In this document: positions 1 to 8,340 of the stretch, piece after piece | Numbering within the stretch: the first letter of the stretch is position 1 | Layout of the letters: every line of letters starts with the position of its first letter | Assembly: GCF_000149955.1 (NCBI RefSeq) | Contig: NC_030990.1 | Coordinates: forward strand, 3,957,482 to 4,021,481 | Reading direction: 5' to 3' | DNA from: Fusarium oxysporum f. sp. lycopersici 4287 | Lineage: Eukaryota; Ascomycota; Sordariomycetes; Hypocreales; Nectriaceae | Length of the DNA: 64,000 nt | Notes under the pieces: generated by a model | Told to the model about the DNA's origin: nothing | The model's input: only the letters and a program-made list of their open reading frames with translations | Databases searched by the model: none | Made by a program: the position numbers and the translations under genes

Positions 1-272
1 ACATAGATGAAAGGAAAGAAAGCGATTAGACTATTTGGATATAATTTCCCTATTCAGAAAAAATGGAAGGGACATCGGAGAGTAGAGTGAGCGTCTGTCG
101 AAGAAGTGGCACCGAGAGTTTTGCAAGGTATTCTAGATTAAAAAGTGTGATAAGACGGTTCGCAAGGAGATAAAAGGGTCCTTCAACTAGAGTAGAAGAT
201 GAGATGGTAAAAAGCAAAGGGGCGCATGTCTTGCAGCTTGGACTCGAACCTGTGATACTAATGACAAAAAAA

Positions 273-362
273 GCGAAGGGAGCGTTCTGGGATTCCGGAC
301 TCCCCGCTCGACCATGTTAGTAATTGGGTATATCCAATATTTGGTGTGTGCAACTACTTCGC
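273..362 (-). ncRNA. Array unit 1, tRNA-like subtype
   Basis: On the minus strand a TATA box (387-394) precedes an element starting GCGAAGTAG and ending CTTCGC, followed by T7 (266-272). A consensus-like A box TGGTCGAGCGG lies at 304-314. Just past the T7 run is a perfect B box, GGTTCGAGTCC (240-250). A further T5 run lies at 209-213. The terminal GCGAAG/CTTCGC pair can close the molecule, and GAGCG/CGCTC can pair inside. This unit best shows the tRNA-gene ancestry of the family. Confidence 0.6.
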
Positions 363-623
363 TGGTGGCCAAATCTTTTGTTTTGGTATATAAGGGTATG
401 TAGGTCGCTCTTAGAGTTATGTGCGTGAACCTACTGCTCGTGGCTCCGGGGCTGTGGCCTGGGGGTACGCGAAGAAACAAGAGAATGTATAACATTAGTA
501 TGTTAGTTACGATTGGGGAACTCTCATATTTATATTAGATACACCAAAAAAAGAAGAATGAGTAAGGACATGTTATAATAGGAGCTCAGGAGTTCGAACA
601 TGCGATGTGACGAACAGCAAAAA

Positions 624-693
624 GCGAAGGCAGCGAGGCGTTTGCTCCCCGCTGCGTTATACTTTTGCTTTGTATGTATTTCAGCTACTTCGC
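624..693 (-). ncRNA. Array unit 2, tRNA-like subtype
   Basis: A TATA box at 718-724 lies 25 bp outside an element starting GCGAAGTAGCTG and ending CTTCGC, with T5 at 619-623. The A box (TAACGCAGCGG) is imperfect. A TTCGAA B-box core lies at 591-600, with a second T run (546-552) beyond it. It shares the 5' GCGAAGTAG start with units 1 and 3. Confidence 0.5.
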
Positions 694-882
694 CGGGAGG
701 AGTGTCTGAGATTGTAGTATATAAGCTTATGATCACTGTCCGTAAGGCTACGACTCTGAACTTACTGTTGGGGACACATGGGCAGGGGCTCGACAGAAGA
801 AGTAAGGTATGTAGGCTCTATCACGGCATAATGCACTCTCAAAACCCAAGTCCAGCCAATTCAAGACCTTTGTGCATTTGAG

Positions 883-1780
883 GTGCTTAAATCGAAACAT
901 TATCGTTGCATCACTTTTGTTGATCTAGTTGTTCACGACCAACAGGTGCTGTATTCAGCCGCTTGTTCCGGTTGGCTCACACATCCTTCAGCCCCTCAAC
1001 ACCTCGGTATCAGTCCACTACAGGCCAAAGTACTGGGAGATCTGCATGAACTTTCATCACATCATACATCTCTTGCACAATTCCCAGGAATACTGCACCC
1101 CCAAATCATTATTCAAAGGTATGGCAAGCCATTCATTATATCCTTGGGGCTCAGGATGATAACCACCGATAGATATGAGCCATAACGATACCGAAACCCC
1201 GGAATATCTTTTCCTGGATATTCCTATGAAGCAGGTTCTCGAGCAAGATGGGATACAAGTTGAGGAGCCTTGGGGGCGTTTATATATTAATGCCATTCAT
1301 GAAGGAAGGTTTGGAGACGTGATATGGGCTCGCTATCATATGCTGGGCGATGTGGAGGATGGAAAGGTTGAAGGCGAGGATATGACCGTGGCTGAGAGTA
1401 TCAAGCAAGACGCAATCGGATATAAGCAGCATGACCGGGAGGACTTCGACAAGGCTGTGTCATTCTACGAGGAGCATATGAACAGCGGTGATGGACACCC
1501 TGAGGTTCTTGAGATCATCTTTGGGGTTGATAGAGAGGATGTCAGTGGGATCAAACTCCCTCCAGTTGGTTAAATACTTGACGAAAATAACAGAGTCGTG
1601 CTGTCAGGGTGATTGTTCTCGAGTTAACGCTGGACTCAACCGCAGCTTGACTGACGCTACCAATTGAGAGTGTTGTACATCGTGATAGAACCTAGAAAAG
1701 AAAAACAGAGTATACTGTAAGTGATGAAAAGAGGAAGAGCTAAAAGAAAGACAAAAAACTAGAATGTGATGGCCATCACA
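883..1780. other. Gap inside the array with a possible short coding remnant
   Basis: This is the largest interruption of the array. An open frame of 132 codons at 1175-1573 (+) has no domain I recognise; it is acidic and lacks obvious signal or membrane segments. Upstream frames (about 929-1185) are open in different phases, which suggests a decayed gene rather than a complete one. No hairpin unit is visible here. Confidence 0.35.
1175..1573 (+). CDS. Hypothetical acidic protein or gene remnant, 132 aa
   Basis: The frame starts at an ATG and is intronless over 132 codons. The product is acidic and hydrophilic, rich in Asp and Glu, and ends in a TAA. I see no signal peptide, membrane segment or known motif. 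The frame continues the sense of broken frames just upstream, so it may be the 3' part of a degraded gene. Its place between hairpin units 2 and 3 gives no functional hint. Confidence 0.3.
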   Translation: MSHNDTETPEYLFLDIPMKQVLEQDGIQVEEPWGRLYINAIHEGRFGDVIWARYHMLGDVEDGKVEGEDMTVAESIKQDAIGYKQHDREDFDKAVSFYEEHMNSGDGHPEVLEIIFGVDREDVSGIKLPPVG

Positions 1781-1815
1781 GGACTCGAACATAGAGTCAT
1801 AAACACTGTAGGAAA

Positions 1816-1889
1816 CGAAGGGTGGATCCGGGATTCCGGACTCCCGCTACACCAAGTGGTTCAGCTTGTGTTTCTTTTTAGCTACTTCG
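1816..1889 (-). ncRNA. Array unit 3, A box and B box before the terminator
   Basis: TATA (1913-1919) is followed by an element starting CGAAGTAGC. Its A box TGGTGTAGCGG is at 1844-1854. The terminator seen in other units is reduced to TTTCC, so transcription could run through the B box TGTTCGAGTCC (1781-1791) to the T6 run at 1753-1758. That is the normal tRNA-gene order and may be the ancestral layout, or simply a decayed copy. Confidence 0.5.
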
Positions 1890-1920
1890 TTGAGTGTGAT
1901 TGATTTAATTTGATATATAA

Positions 1921-2439
1921 CGAAGCTTGCAGGCTGATGATGCTGGTTGTCTGGTCGAAAGGGATTGTTGCTGCCTGGGCGTGCAGGCAGCAGCCGAGGC
2001 GCAGCACAAGTGGCGACAAATGTCATTGGGTGGACAACTCAAGAGGCCTCGTTATAGTTTGTTTTGAGAAACTTGTTTACGCGGCTTCGCTTTCCTCAAT
2101 GATGAAGAGAAGGCCCGTGTTGAACTGATGGTTGACTGATATGGGCCGTCTGGTCATAGCCTAGGGGGTTGGCTGTCTCCAGGCGGACAAGCACACGATC
2201 GCCAACATCACCACCTGACGACAACAACGTCACAGCTTACACCGCATAAGCGTAGAAGATCATGGGGAATGAAATGGTGTATTGAGGTGGTCTTGAATAA
2301 ACTCCATATATCATCTATGGGCAAGTGTCTGTTCAGATGGGACAGCGAGCTAAACCCTGACTCAGACCAAGAGAATTCCTTTCTCGATGAACTACGAGCC
2401 TTGAACTGTTCAAGACTCAGAATTACAGTATCAGGGATG
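1921..2439. other. Array spacer, no gene seen
   Basis: Between units 3 and 4 only short overlapping frames without motifs occur. No TATA-hairpin-terminator unit is present. Confidence 0.5.
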
Positions 2440-2473
2440 AAAAAAAGAGGTGGGTTTCGAACACAGGCAAAAA

Positions 2474-2565
2474 GACAAGGAGTGGGTAGCGGGAGAGAGA
2501 GTTTTTAGGAGCGGATTTTAGAATTCATAGGTTCTAGGACGTATGCCGCTACACCACTCCTTGTC
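2474..2565 (-). ncRNA. Array unit 4 hairpin RNA
   Basis: The arms GACAAGGAGTGG.GTAGCGG and its complement pair over about 19 bp with one bulge. The minus-strand 5' arm contains TGGTGTAGCGG, an A-box match. T5 is at 2469-2473, a TTTCGAAC B-like sequence lies next to it at about 2455-2463, and T7 follows at 2440-2446. The TATA element is weak (about 2572-2578). Confidence 0.55.
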
Positions 2566-2920
2566 GAAAGAGGTATACTAATTCTAATATTTAACACTCT
2601 ACCCCGGCTGACCTGCGAGGTAGTTGCGTTCAAGTGAGCGAGCCTGCCACTTAAACCACATCACGCAACTTACCGGGTCTTGTCAACAGGACGACCAAAC
2701 AATACCCCTGAGTTCACTTCATCATTATATAGAACCTGATTGTTAGCTTAGAAGACGAGCTCGGAGTTGGAAACAAACCATAGCAAAAAGAAATGCCATA
2801 TAAGAAATGATGGCAGCAGAGAGAAAAGGGGCAAGGAGTAAAACGGAAGCGTTCTGGGCAGCTCGAAGGAGGGAAAGTTCACGGGTCAGCCGGATAACCT
2901 AAAGATATTAGATATAGCGG

Positions 2921-2996
2921 CAAGAGTGGTACAGGGTCGGAGGGAAGGCCGGAGGGACGATTCGTAGGCTCGGAGGATACCACTATACCACTCTTC
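2921..2996 (-). ncRNA. Array unit 5, decayed
   Basis: The AAGAGTGGTA arms still pair and the TATA box (3022-3031) is intact, but the T run is gone (the sequence reads TAGCGG at the terminator site) and the interior is GC-rich and diverged. It is probably a dead copy. Confidence 0.4.
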
Positions 2997-3399
2997 ACTG
3001 GGGGTACAGAGAGTGTTTTTTGCATATAAGGGTATGTGGTCAGGTCTCGGACACAAGACCCTGGTGCTGATAGGCTGTCATTCTAGGCGGGGCAAAGTAT
3101 GCCTCTGCCTAACTCACCTGTGGTCCTCCCCTTTTGCCGCCTTTTCTGGCTTGGCCTCATGCTGAATCTGTCTTGAAGGCTTCCACGTAAAGAGCCAAAG
3201 CTTGAACTGTCCTTCTTGAAGCGTTCCCAAGTCACACCTGAGTCTCGACTTTGTCCAAACGAGGCCAAGCAGGTGTAGACCCTTTCTCGCAGTACACTTG
3301 CGGTGACCTTCTTTGAAGACCATAGACTCGACTGGCCAACAAGTAGAAGGACTGGCAAAAAGGAAAAGAACAGTGGGTACTGTTCAACTCAAGCAAAAA

Positions 3400-3501
3400 G
3401 CGAGGAGTGGTGGTCGTGGGAGAAGAGGGAATTGTAGGAGCGGACTCAAGAGTTTTTAGGTTCATAGGTTATAGGACGGATACCACTACACCACTCCTCA
3501 C
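3400..3501 (-). ncRNA. Array unit 6 hairpin RNA
   Basis: The arms GAGGAGTGGTG pair, with disturbance toward the loop. T5 lies at 3395-3399 and a second T5 at 3357-3361. The TATA box (GACATATAAGG on +) begins at about 3525. The interior keeps the family words GGAGCGGA and TTTTTAGGTT. Confidence 0.55.
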
Positions 3502-3617
3502 TGAAGAATGTGGATGTGATTTTGACATATAAGGGGTAGAGTCGAGAACTGGTGCTGTCTAGAGGGGCAAAAAAGAATGTCGCGGAAGACACTCGAAGTC
3601 GCGACTCTGGCAAAAAA

Positions 3618-3716
3618 CAAAGAGCGGGGCCTAGTGGGTTGAGAGAGTTTATAGGAGAGGGTTTGAAGATTTTAGGTTAATAGGATGCGGATTCCCACTA
3701 GACCACACGCTCTTTG
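3618..3716 (-). ncRNA. Array unit 7 hairpin RNA
   Basis: The arms CAAAGAGCG and CTAGTGGG pair around a two-base bulge. The A box on the minus strand is TGGTCTAGTGG. T6 lies at 3612-3617 and T6 at 3569-3574, with a TCGAAG sequence between them. TATA (GGTATATAAGG) is at about 3740-3750. Confidence 0.6.
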
Positions 3717-3996
3717 TTACAGACCATATGTGTGGTTTTGGTATATAAGGGGTAGGTGGCCATGTCGTGTCAGATGGCGGATCGTCGACGCAGCGCCCCC
3801 TATCACTGGCAAGAGTGTCCTTATGTGGTGTATGATCATGTTCTAAATCGTGATGGTAAAAGGGGGATGCCATCGCTGAGGACGAGGCCTGTAGATAGGA
3901 TCATCGTCAAGTACTGGTCTGCCAAGGGTGCGAAATCGAGGACCAAAAAGGGGATCCCTGTAGGAGAGGATTCGAAGTCGGGAGCCCTGCCAAAAA

Positions 3997-4090
3997 GCGA
4001 GGAGTGGGCAGTGGGGTGAGAGGTTTTTTAGGTGCGGATTTAAGACTTTAGGTTTGGTAGGTAACGTATTCCCACTACACCACTCCTCGC
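3997..4090 (-). ncRNA. Array unit 8 hairpin RNA
   Basis: A 19-bp stem with one bulged U has arms GCGAGGAGTGG and GTAGTGGG. The single arm difference is U-G in minus-strand RNA. T5 lies at 3992-3996 and T5 at 3945-3949. Between them is a good B box, ACTTCGAATCC on the minus strand (3968-3978). TATA is at 4114-4123. Confidence 0.65.
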
Positions 4091-4403
4091 TGATGGTAAA
4101 CAGAGTAATTTTGGCATATAAGGGGGAGGTGGCTGGTGTCCGTCTTGTCATGTGTCCATCAATCCACACCATGTCGACAAGTGTGCCCATTGCTTGACGG
4201 ATGTATCCACGTTGACAGCATTTCGGTTCGCGATGGATGTTTTTGTTCAAGTGGATGAGAACCAAGGCGTGCGATGAATGTCCGAAATGTCATCGAAGAA
4301 CACGTTCGAGTATGACGTCGAATGGCAAAAAGGTGATGTCGATGTCAAGACGGAGGAATCGGTGTCGAAGGGAGAACTCGAAATCGTGAACTTCGGCAAA
4401 AAA

Positions 4404-4494
4404 CAAGGAGCAGGCAGCAGGGTGAGAGAGGTTATAGGTGCGGAAGAGAGACTTTAGGTTAATAGGTTGCGTATTCACACTACACCACTCCTTG
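4404..4494 (-). ncRNA. Array unit 9 hairpin RNA, wobble-rich
   Basis: The arms CAAGGAG...CAGG and the opposite arm differ at five sites that all become G-U pairs in minus-strand RNA. T6 lies at 4398-4403 and T5 at 4327-4331, with TCGAAA between. TATA reads GGTATAAAAGG on + (about 4518-4528). Confidence 0.6.
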
Positions 4495-4898
4495 CCGAGG
4501 GTAAACTGAGTGTTTTTGGTATAAAAGGGGTAGGCAGCAGAGACTGTATCGCGTGCCTCCCCCATAAGTTCCACACAACGCCACAACAAGCACGGGCGGG
4601 ACTCACAGTAGGCAGAGCACTCACGGCAGGTGCAGTACTAGAATGCTGTGCCCACGTTGCTTGAAGACACTCTGACCTGATCTCAACATTCTTCGACCAT
4701 TTGGTAAGGTATGGCAGCATAGAGCTGAGCCCCTTTTCGGCAAAAATGAGAGGTGCACAATTTCAGGTCTGTTTTGCTGCCAGTATCCACAGGTTGTGTG
4801 CGTCGCAGTTTTGAGTCGTCACTTGGGATGTCGTGGAACAAAAAGAAGTTGAGCCTGTTGCTTGTTGAAGTAGTGTTCGAACTCGTGAACGGCAAAAA

Positions 4899-4990
4899 TC
4901 GAAGAGCAGCCTAGTGGGTGGAGAATTTTAGGTGCGGAATGAGAGAAGGTTTATAGGTTCTAGGACGGATACCACTAGACCACTCTTCGA
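4899..4990 (-). ncRNA. Array unit 10 hairpin RNA
   Basis: The stem TCGAAGAGTGGTCTAGTGG is fully pairable in minus-strand RNA with three G-U pairs; the plus-strand RNA would have three mismatches at the same sites. T5 lies at 4894-4898 and T5 at 4840-4844, with GTTCGAAC between. TATA is at 5011-5022. Confidence 0.7.
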
Positions 4991-5194
4991 CACGAGTAAT
5001 AGAGTGGTTTTGGCATATAAGGGGTAGGGTGCAGTGCTGCGCTTTTGGCCAGGTCAGGGGCAACGCCAGACAAAGAGATCCGAGGGAAAAGAAAGTCCGA
5101 GTCAGTATTATCGTAGAATGGGGACCATCTTCGAATTGTGAAGAGCAAAAATGAAGATACTGTATGTTGTCTCGAACGTATGAACTGACAAAAA

Positions 5195-5283
5195 CGAAGA
5201 GTGGCCTAATGGGTGAAGAATTTTAGGTGCGGATTGAAGAGAGTTCATAGGTTCTAGGACGGATACCACTAGACCACTCTTCG
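5195..5283 (-). ncRNA. Array unit 11 hairpin RNA
   Basis: A stem of about 18 bp has two G-U pairs in the minus-strand sense. The A box is TGGTCTAGTGG. T5 lies at 5190-5194 and T5 at 5147-5151. B-like CGTTCGAGACA (minus) lies between them at 5168-5178. TATA is at 5305-5316. Confidence 0.7.
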
Positions 5284-5500
5284 GTGAAGGGTAGTGTGTG
5301 ATTTTGGCATATAAGGGGTAGGATGCCTTGCCGTACGTAATAGGTAGTGTCAAGTTGCAGAACCAGCACCAGACAAAGTGATCAAACTCGGAGGAAAAAG
5401 TCCAATCCGGTATTGTCATTATTCGAGAACCGTGGCGAAATCGTGAGAAGCAAAAAATGAAGACATCGTATCTTGCCTCGAACGTACGAACTGGCAAAAA

Positions 5501-5585
5501 CGAAGAGTGGCCTAGTGGGAGACTGTTTTTAGGTGCGGTATAGAGTTTATAGGTTTTAGGTACGGTACCACTAGACCACTCTTCG
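5501..5585 (-). ncRNA. Array unit 12 hairpin RNA
   Basis: The stem CGAAGAGTGGTCTAGTGG has one G-U pair. T5 lies at 5496-5500 and T6 at 5452-5457. B-like CGTTCGAGGCA (minus) is at 5474-5484. TATA GGTATATAAGC (+) is at about 5608-5618. This is a clean representative of the family. Confidence 0.7.
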
Positions 5586-5761
5586 TCGAGGATAACACTG
5601 TGCTTTTGGTATATAAGCGGTAGGTGTTGACTGTCCCCATCAGAACCTCAATGCCCCTTCGTCAAACAAATCGATGGCATATGAAAGGAAAGTCCGATCA
5701 AGTGTTGCCACAATCTAGCAAACTTTCGCACATGATTATGTCGCAAAAAGAACAACAAAAA

Positions 5762-5830
5762 CGAGGAGTGGCCCGGCGGGAGGAGGATTCGTAGGTTCAG
5801 AGGTTCGGGACACTGATAGAACACTCTTCG
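5762..5830 (-). ncRNA. Array unit 13, shortened and degenerate
   Basis: Only the outer CGAAGAGTG arm is kept well. The interior is about 20 bp shorter than in neighbours and the A box is damaged (GTGTTCTATCAG). T5 (5757-5761), a nearby T5 (5745-5749) and a TATA-like box (about 5852) remain. It is likely a decaying copy. Confidence 0.4.
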
Positions 5831-6034
5831 GTGAAGGGTAGTGCGCGATTTTGACATATAGGGGGCTAGGTATCAACTATCCCCATCAGAGCCTCATGGC
5901 CCCTGTGTTAACAGAGCGATGACATCTAAAAGAAAGCCCAAGTCGATATCGCTGCAATCCGGGGATTGTTATCGTATCGGTGGGTCGTAAAAAGAATAGC
6001 ATCAAGTACTCATTCGAACTCCTGAACAGCAAAA

Positions 6035-6137
6035 CGAAGAGTGGCCCAGCGGGAGAGGGATTTTTAGGTGCGGATTTGTAGAGATTTTAGGTTCAAGGTT
6101 CTAGGATCTAGGACGGATACCGCTAGACCACTCTTCG
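6035..6137 (-). ncRNA. Array unit 14 hairpin RNA with compensated GCGG arm
   Basis: The arm reads AGCGG where most units read AGTGG, and the opposite arm carries the matching change (CCGCT), so pairing is kept. Two further differences are G-U in minus-strand RNA. T4 is at 6031-6034, TTCGAA at about 6013-6018, T5 at 5989-5993 and TATA at 6161-6170. Confidence 0.7.
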
Positions 6138-6519
6138 GTGAAGGGTAGTGTGTGTTTTTGACATATAAGGGGTAGGGACGAGGGGCCGTACTGCCAGCGC
6201 CGTAGTGGCGATTGAGGCTCATCTGACCCAACTCCTCCAGGCACCCATCCACGAAGTGACCAAGCACTGGACAAGAACCGACACATTCCCTGGGGGTTCT
6301 CTTGTACACTGCCATAATGCCATAAGTGGAATCAGAACCCAACCTTTTCATCATCAACAATGTCTGGTCTTCGTATTACTCCATGGCAGTTGGCATGGAC
6401 TGACTGTCGTACCCCTGAGTCGATATCTTCGTCACCCAAAATTATTGTTCTGTTATTGACAAGCAAAAAAGGAATGGTCATGTTGCGGTTGCTGTGTTTT
6501 TTGTATGATCCAGCAAAAA

Positions 6520-6620
6520 CGAAGAGTGGTGCAGTGGGAGAAGGAATTGTAGGAGCGGAGTTTAGAGATTTTAGGTTATGGTCTTAGGATCTAGGACGGA
6601 TACCACTACACCACTCTTCG
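6520..6620 (-). ncRNA. Array unit 15 hairpin RNA
   Basis: An 18-bp stem has one G-U pair. The A box is TGGTGTAGTGG. T5 lies at 6515-6519 and T6 at 6465-6470. No B-box core is seen between them. TATA (GACATATAAGG) lies within 6643-6653. Confidence 0.65.
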
Positions 6621-7008
6621 GTGAAGGATATGATGTGGTTTTGACATATAAGGTGAGGGGTGTCCAGTCGGTACCGATGCCTAAGGTGTAAGCCACCCTC
6701 AAGATGCAGAGCGTCTCAGCCTCCCGGGCCCACCCCTGAACAGGACCTGCCTGTCGGCGATGGATTCGGAACATGACCTGCACTTTGTAATGCCGTTGGT
6801 GTTTTCCGTCGTATGGGCTTACATGACGATCTCATTGTCCTGTCTCATGTCGACCACGAGTCCTTCTCTATTGATCAGAAATAAGATGGTGCCGACTCCA
6901 TATCACTGTCGCTTGTTGCTGAGCATCGCTTGGCGGTATTGCTGGTTGGGGGGAGCAAAAAGAAAGGTCATCGTGCGGCCATGCTGAAATTGTGCCATCC
7001 AGCAAAAA

Positions 7009-7113
7009 CGAAGAGTGGTACAGTGGGAGAAGGAGGAATTGTAGGAGCGGATTTTAGAGATTTTAGGTTTATGATCTTAGGATCTAGGACGGATACCACT
7101 GTACCACTCTTCG
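7009..7113 (-). ncRNA. Array unit 16 hairpin RNA with compensated ACAG arm
   Basis: The arms are identical complements over 18 bp, with GGTACAGTGG where unit 15 has GGTGTAGTGG; both arms changed together. T5 lies at 7004-7008 and T5 at 6957-6961. The TATA box is altered (GGTATACAAG on +, about 7136-7145). Confidence 0.65.
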
Positions 7114-7388
7114 GTAAGGGTAAGAGAGTGATTTTGGTATACAAGCGGCAGATGCCCAAGTCCCGTTTAACGCCAGAATACCCAGAAAATCGACCAACAA
7201 ATCGGACCGGGTTAGAAAGTATGTCTGTTGTCCAAATGAAAGTCGTCGATGTCGTGAGATGTCGTATTCGTTTGTTTATATTCATCCCTGCGTTTGAACG
7301 CCCTGAAGCCTGGAAGGAAATGAGAAGAAAACGAGTCGACTAGAAAGATCGAGATGCCAAAAAGAAAGTCTAACCAAATGGCAAAAAA

Positions 7389-7486
7389 GAAGAATGGTGT
7401 AGTGGGTGAGAATGGTCTTAGGAGCGGATTTTAGAGATTTTAGGTGACCTTAGGAGTTTAGGGCGTATACCACTACACCATTCTCC
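7389..7486 (-). ncRNA. Array unit 17 hairpin RNA with compensated AATGG arm
   Basis: GAATGG replaces GAGTGG and the other arm carries CCATTC, so the pair changed from G-C to A-U on both sides. T6 lies at 7383-7388 and T5 at 7359-7363. A B-like TTTGAA sits about 85 bp beyond the first T run (7293-7298). TATA is at about 7511-7519. Confidence 0.65.
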
Positions 7487-7677
7487 GATGGGGGTATAGA
7501 AAGTGATTTTGGTATATAAAGGTAAACTCCCCGGAGCCCCTCGGACACTCTCAGTAAGTGACGTACTCGGAACGTGTCGCTGGGTTCGAACGTGCTGAAA
7601 ATTGGTGAAATAAATCCGGGAAAAAGGACGCATAAGAAATAGTCTCAGCAAAAATGAAGTTGATTTAACCAGCAAAA

Positions 7678-7777
7678 GCGAAGAATGGTGTAGCGGGAGA
7701 ATGGTCTTAGGAGCGGATTTTAGAGATATTAGGTGACCTTAGGAGTTTAGGAGCGTATACCGCTACACCACTCTTCG
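7678..7777 (-). ncRNA. Array unit 18 hairpin RNA
   Basis: The stem CGAAGARTGGTGTAGCGG has one G-U pair. T4 lies at 7674-7677 and T5 at 7650-7654. TTCGAA lies at 7585-7590. TATA GGTATATAAAGG (+) starts at 7801. The spacer resembles those of units 17, 19 and 20. Confidence 0.7.
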
Positions 7778-7953
7778 GTGAGGATATAGCTAGAGATTTT
7801 GGTATATAAAGGTAAACCCCTCCAGAGTACGTATCGTCATGGCAAGGTATCGCTGCGTTCGAACGTCATCAGAAGTTGACCAGATAAATCCGAGAAAAAA
7901 AGAGGTTAGATGTCGAGACCAGATGAACAAAAAGTTGAGTCGATTGGCAAAAA

Positions 7954-8054
7954 CCGAAGAGTGGTGTAGTGGGAGAATGACCATAGGAGCGGATAGAAGA
8001 ATTTTTAGGTGATTATAGGAGTTTAGGAGTGTATACCACTACACCACTCTTCGG
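7954..8054 (-). ncRNA. Array unit 19 hairpin RNA, perfect stem
   Basis: The two arms are perfect complements over 19 bp (CCGAAGAGTGGTGTAGTGG). T5 lies at 7949-7953 and T5 at 7929-7933. TTCGAA lies at 7858-7863. TATA is at 8078-8087. This is the cleanest hairpin of the array. Confidence 0.75.
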
Positions 8055-8204
8055 TACTGGTATAGAAAGTGATTTTGACATATAAAGGTAGACCCCTCAG
8101 AGGTACATGTCGCTGCGTTCGAACGTCGCGAAATTTGGCGAAATAAATACAGGGGGGAAAACAGATCCGGGCCGGCGACAAGAATCCGAGCCAACTGGCA
8201 AAAA

Positions 8205-8306
8205 CCGAAGAGTGGTGTAGTGGGAGAATGATTATAGGAGCGGATTTTAGAGATTTTAGGTGATCATAGGAGATCTAGGAGCGTATACCACTACACCACT
8301 CGTCGG
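8205..8306 (-). ncRNA. Array unit 20 hairpin RNA, promoter-proximal end of array
   Basis: A stem of about 19 bp has one true mismatch (AAG against CGT). T5 lies at 8200-8204. TTCGAA lies at 8117-8122. TATA GGTATATAAGGG (+) is at 8328-8339. No further unit is found to the right. Confidence 0.7.
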
Positions 8307-8340
8307 TATGGGTATTGGGCGATTTTTGGTATATAAGGGT

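Larger units (their letters stand above)
240..8340 (-). repeat. Tandem array of 20 Pol III-type hairpin RNA units
   Basis: Twenty related units lie in one orientation. Read on the minus strand the order is TATA box, about 25 bp, an RNA-like element starting (G)CGAAG and ending CTTCG(C), a T4-T7 run, usually a B-box-like TTCGAA or TCGAAC sequence, then a second T run. The TATA-to-element distance is 24-28 bp in nearly all units. Units 4-20 form a stem of about 17-20 bp around a 40-65 nt interior, and their 5' arm matches the tRNA A box. Intervening DNA is mostly diverged, so the conserved parts are exactly the promoter, hairpin and terminator. I recognise no named RNA family. A transposon reading is disfavoured because the TATA and T runs keep fixed spacing outside the inverted arms. 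Confidence 0.75.

Noticed and set aside
2474..8306. Array as a CRISPR or simple satellite
   Set aside because: Spacing is irregular (about 220-490 bp), units have internal structure and promoters, and the host is a eukaryote.
2474..8306. Units as telomerase RNA templates because of CCTAA words
   Set aside because: Fungal telomerase RNA is a single long Pol II product; these are about 100-nt Pol III-like units without a 1.5-repeat template.
240..8340. Array as a MITE or terminal-inverted-repeat transposon family
   Set aside because: No target-site duplications, no dispersed copies in the window, a single orientation, and conserved TATA and T runs lie outside the inverted arms at fixed spacing.
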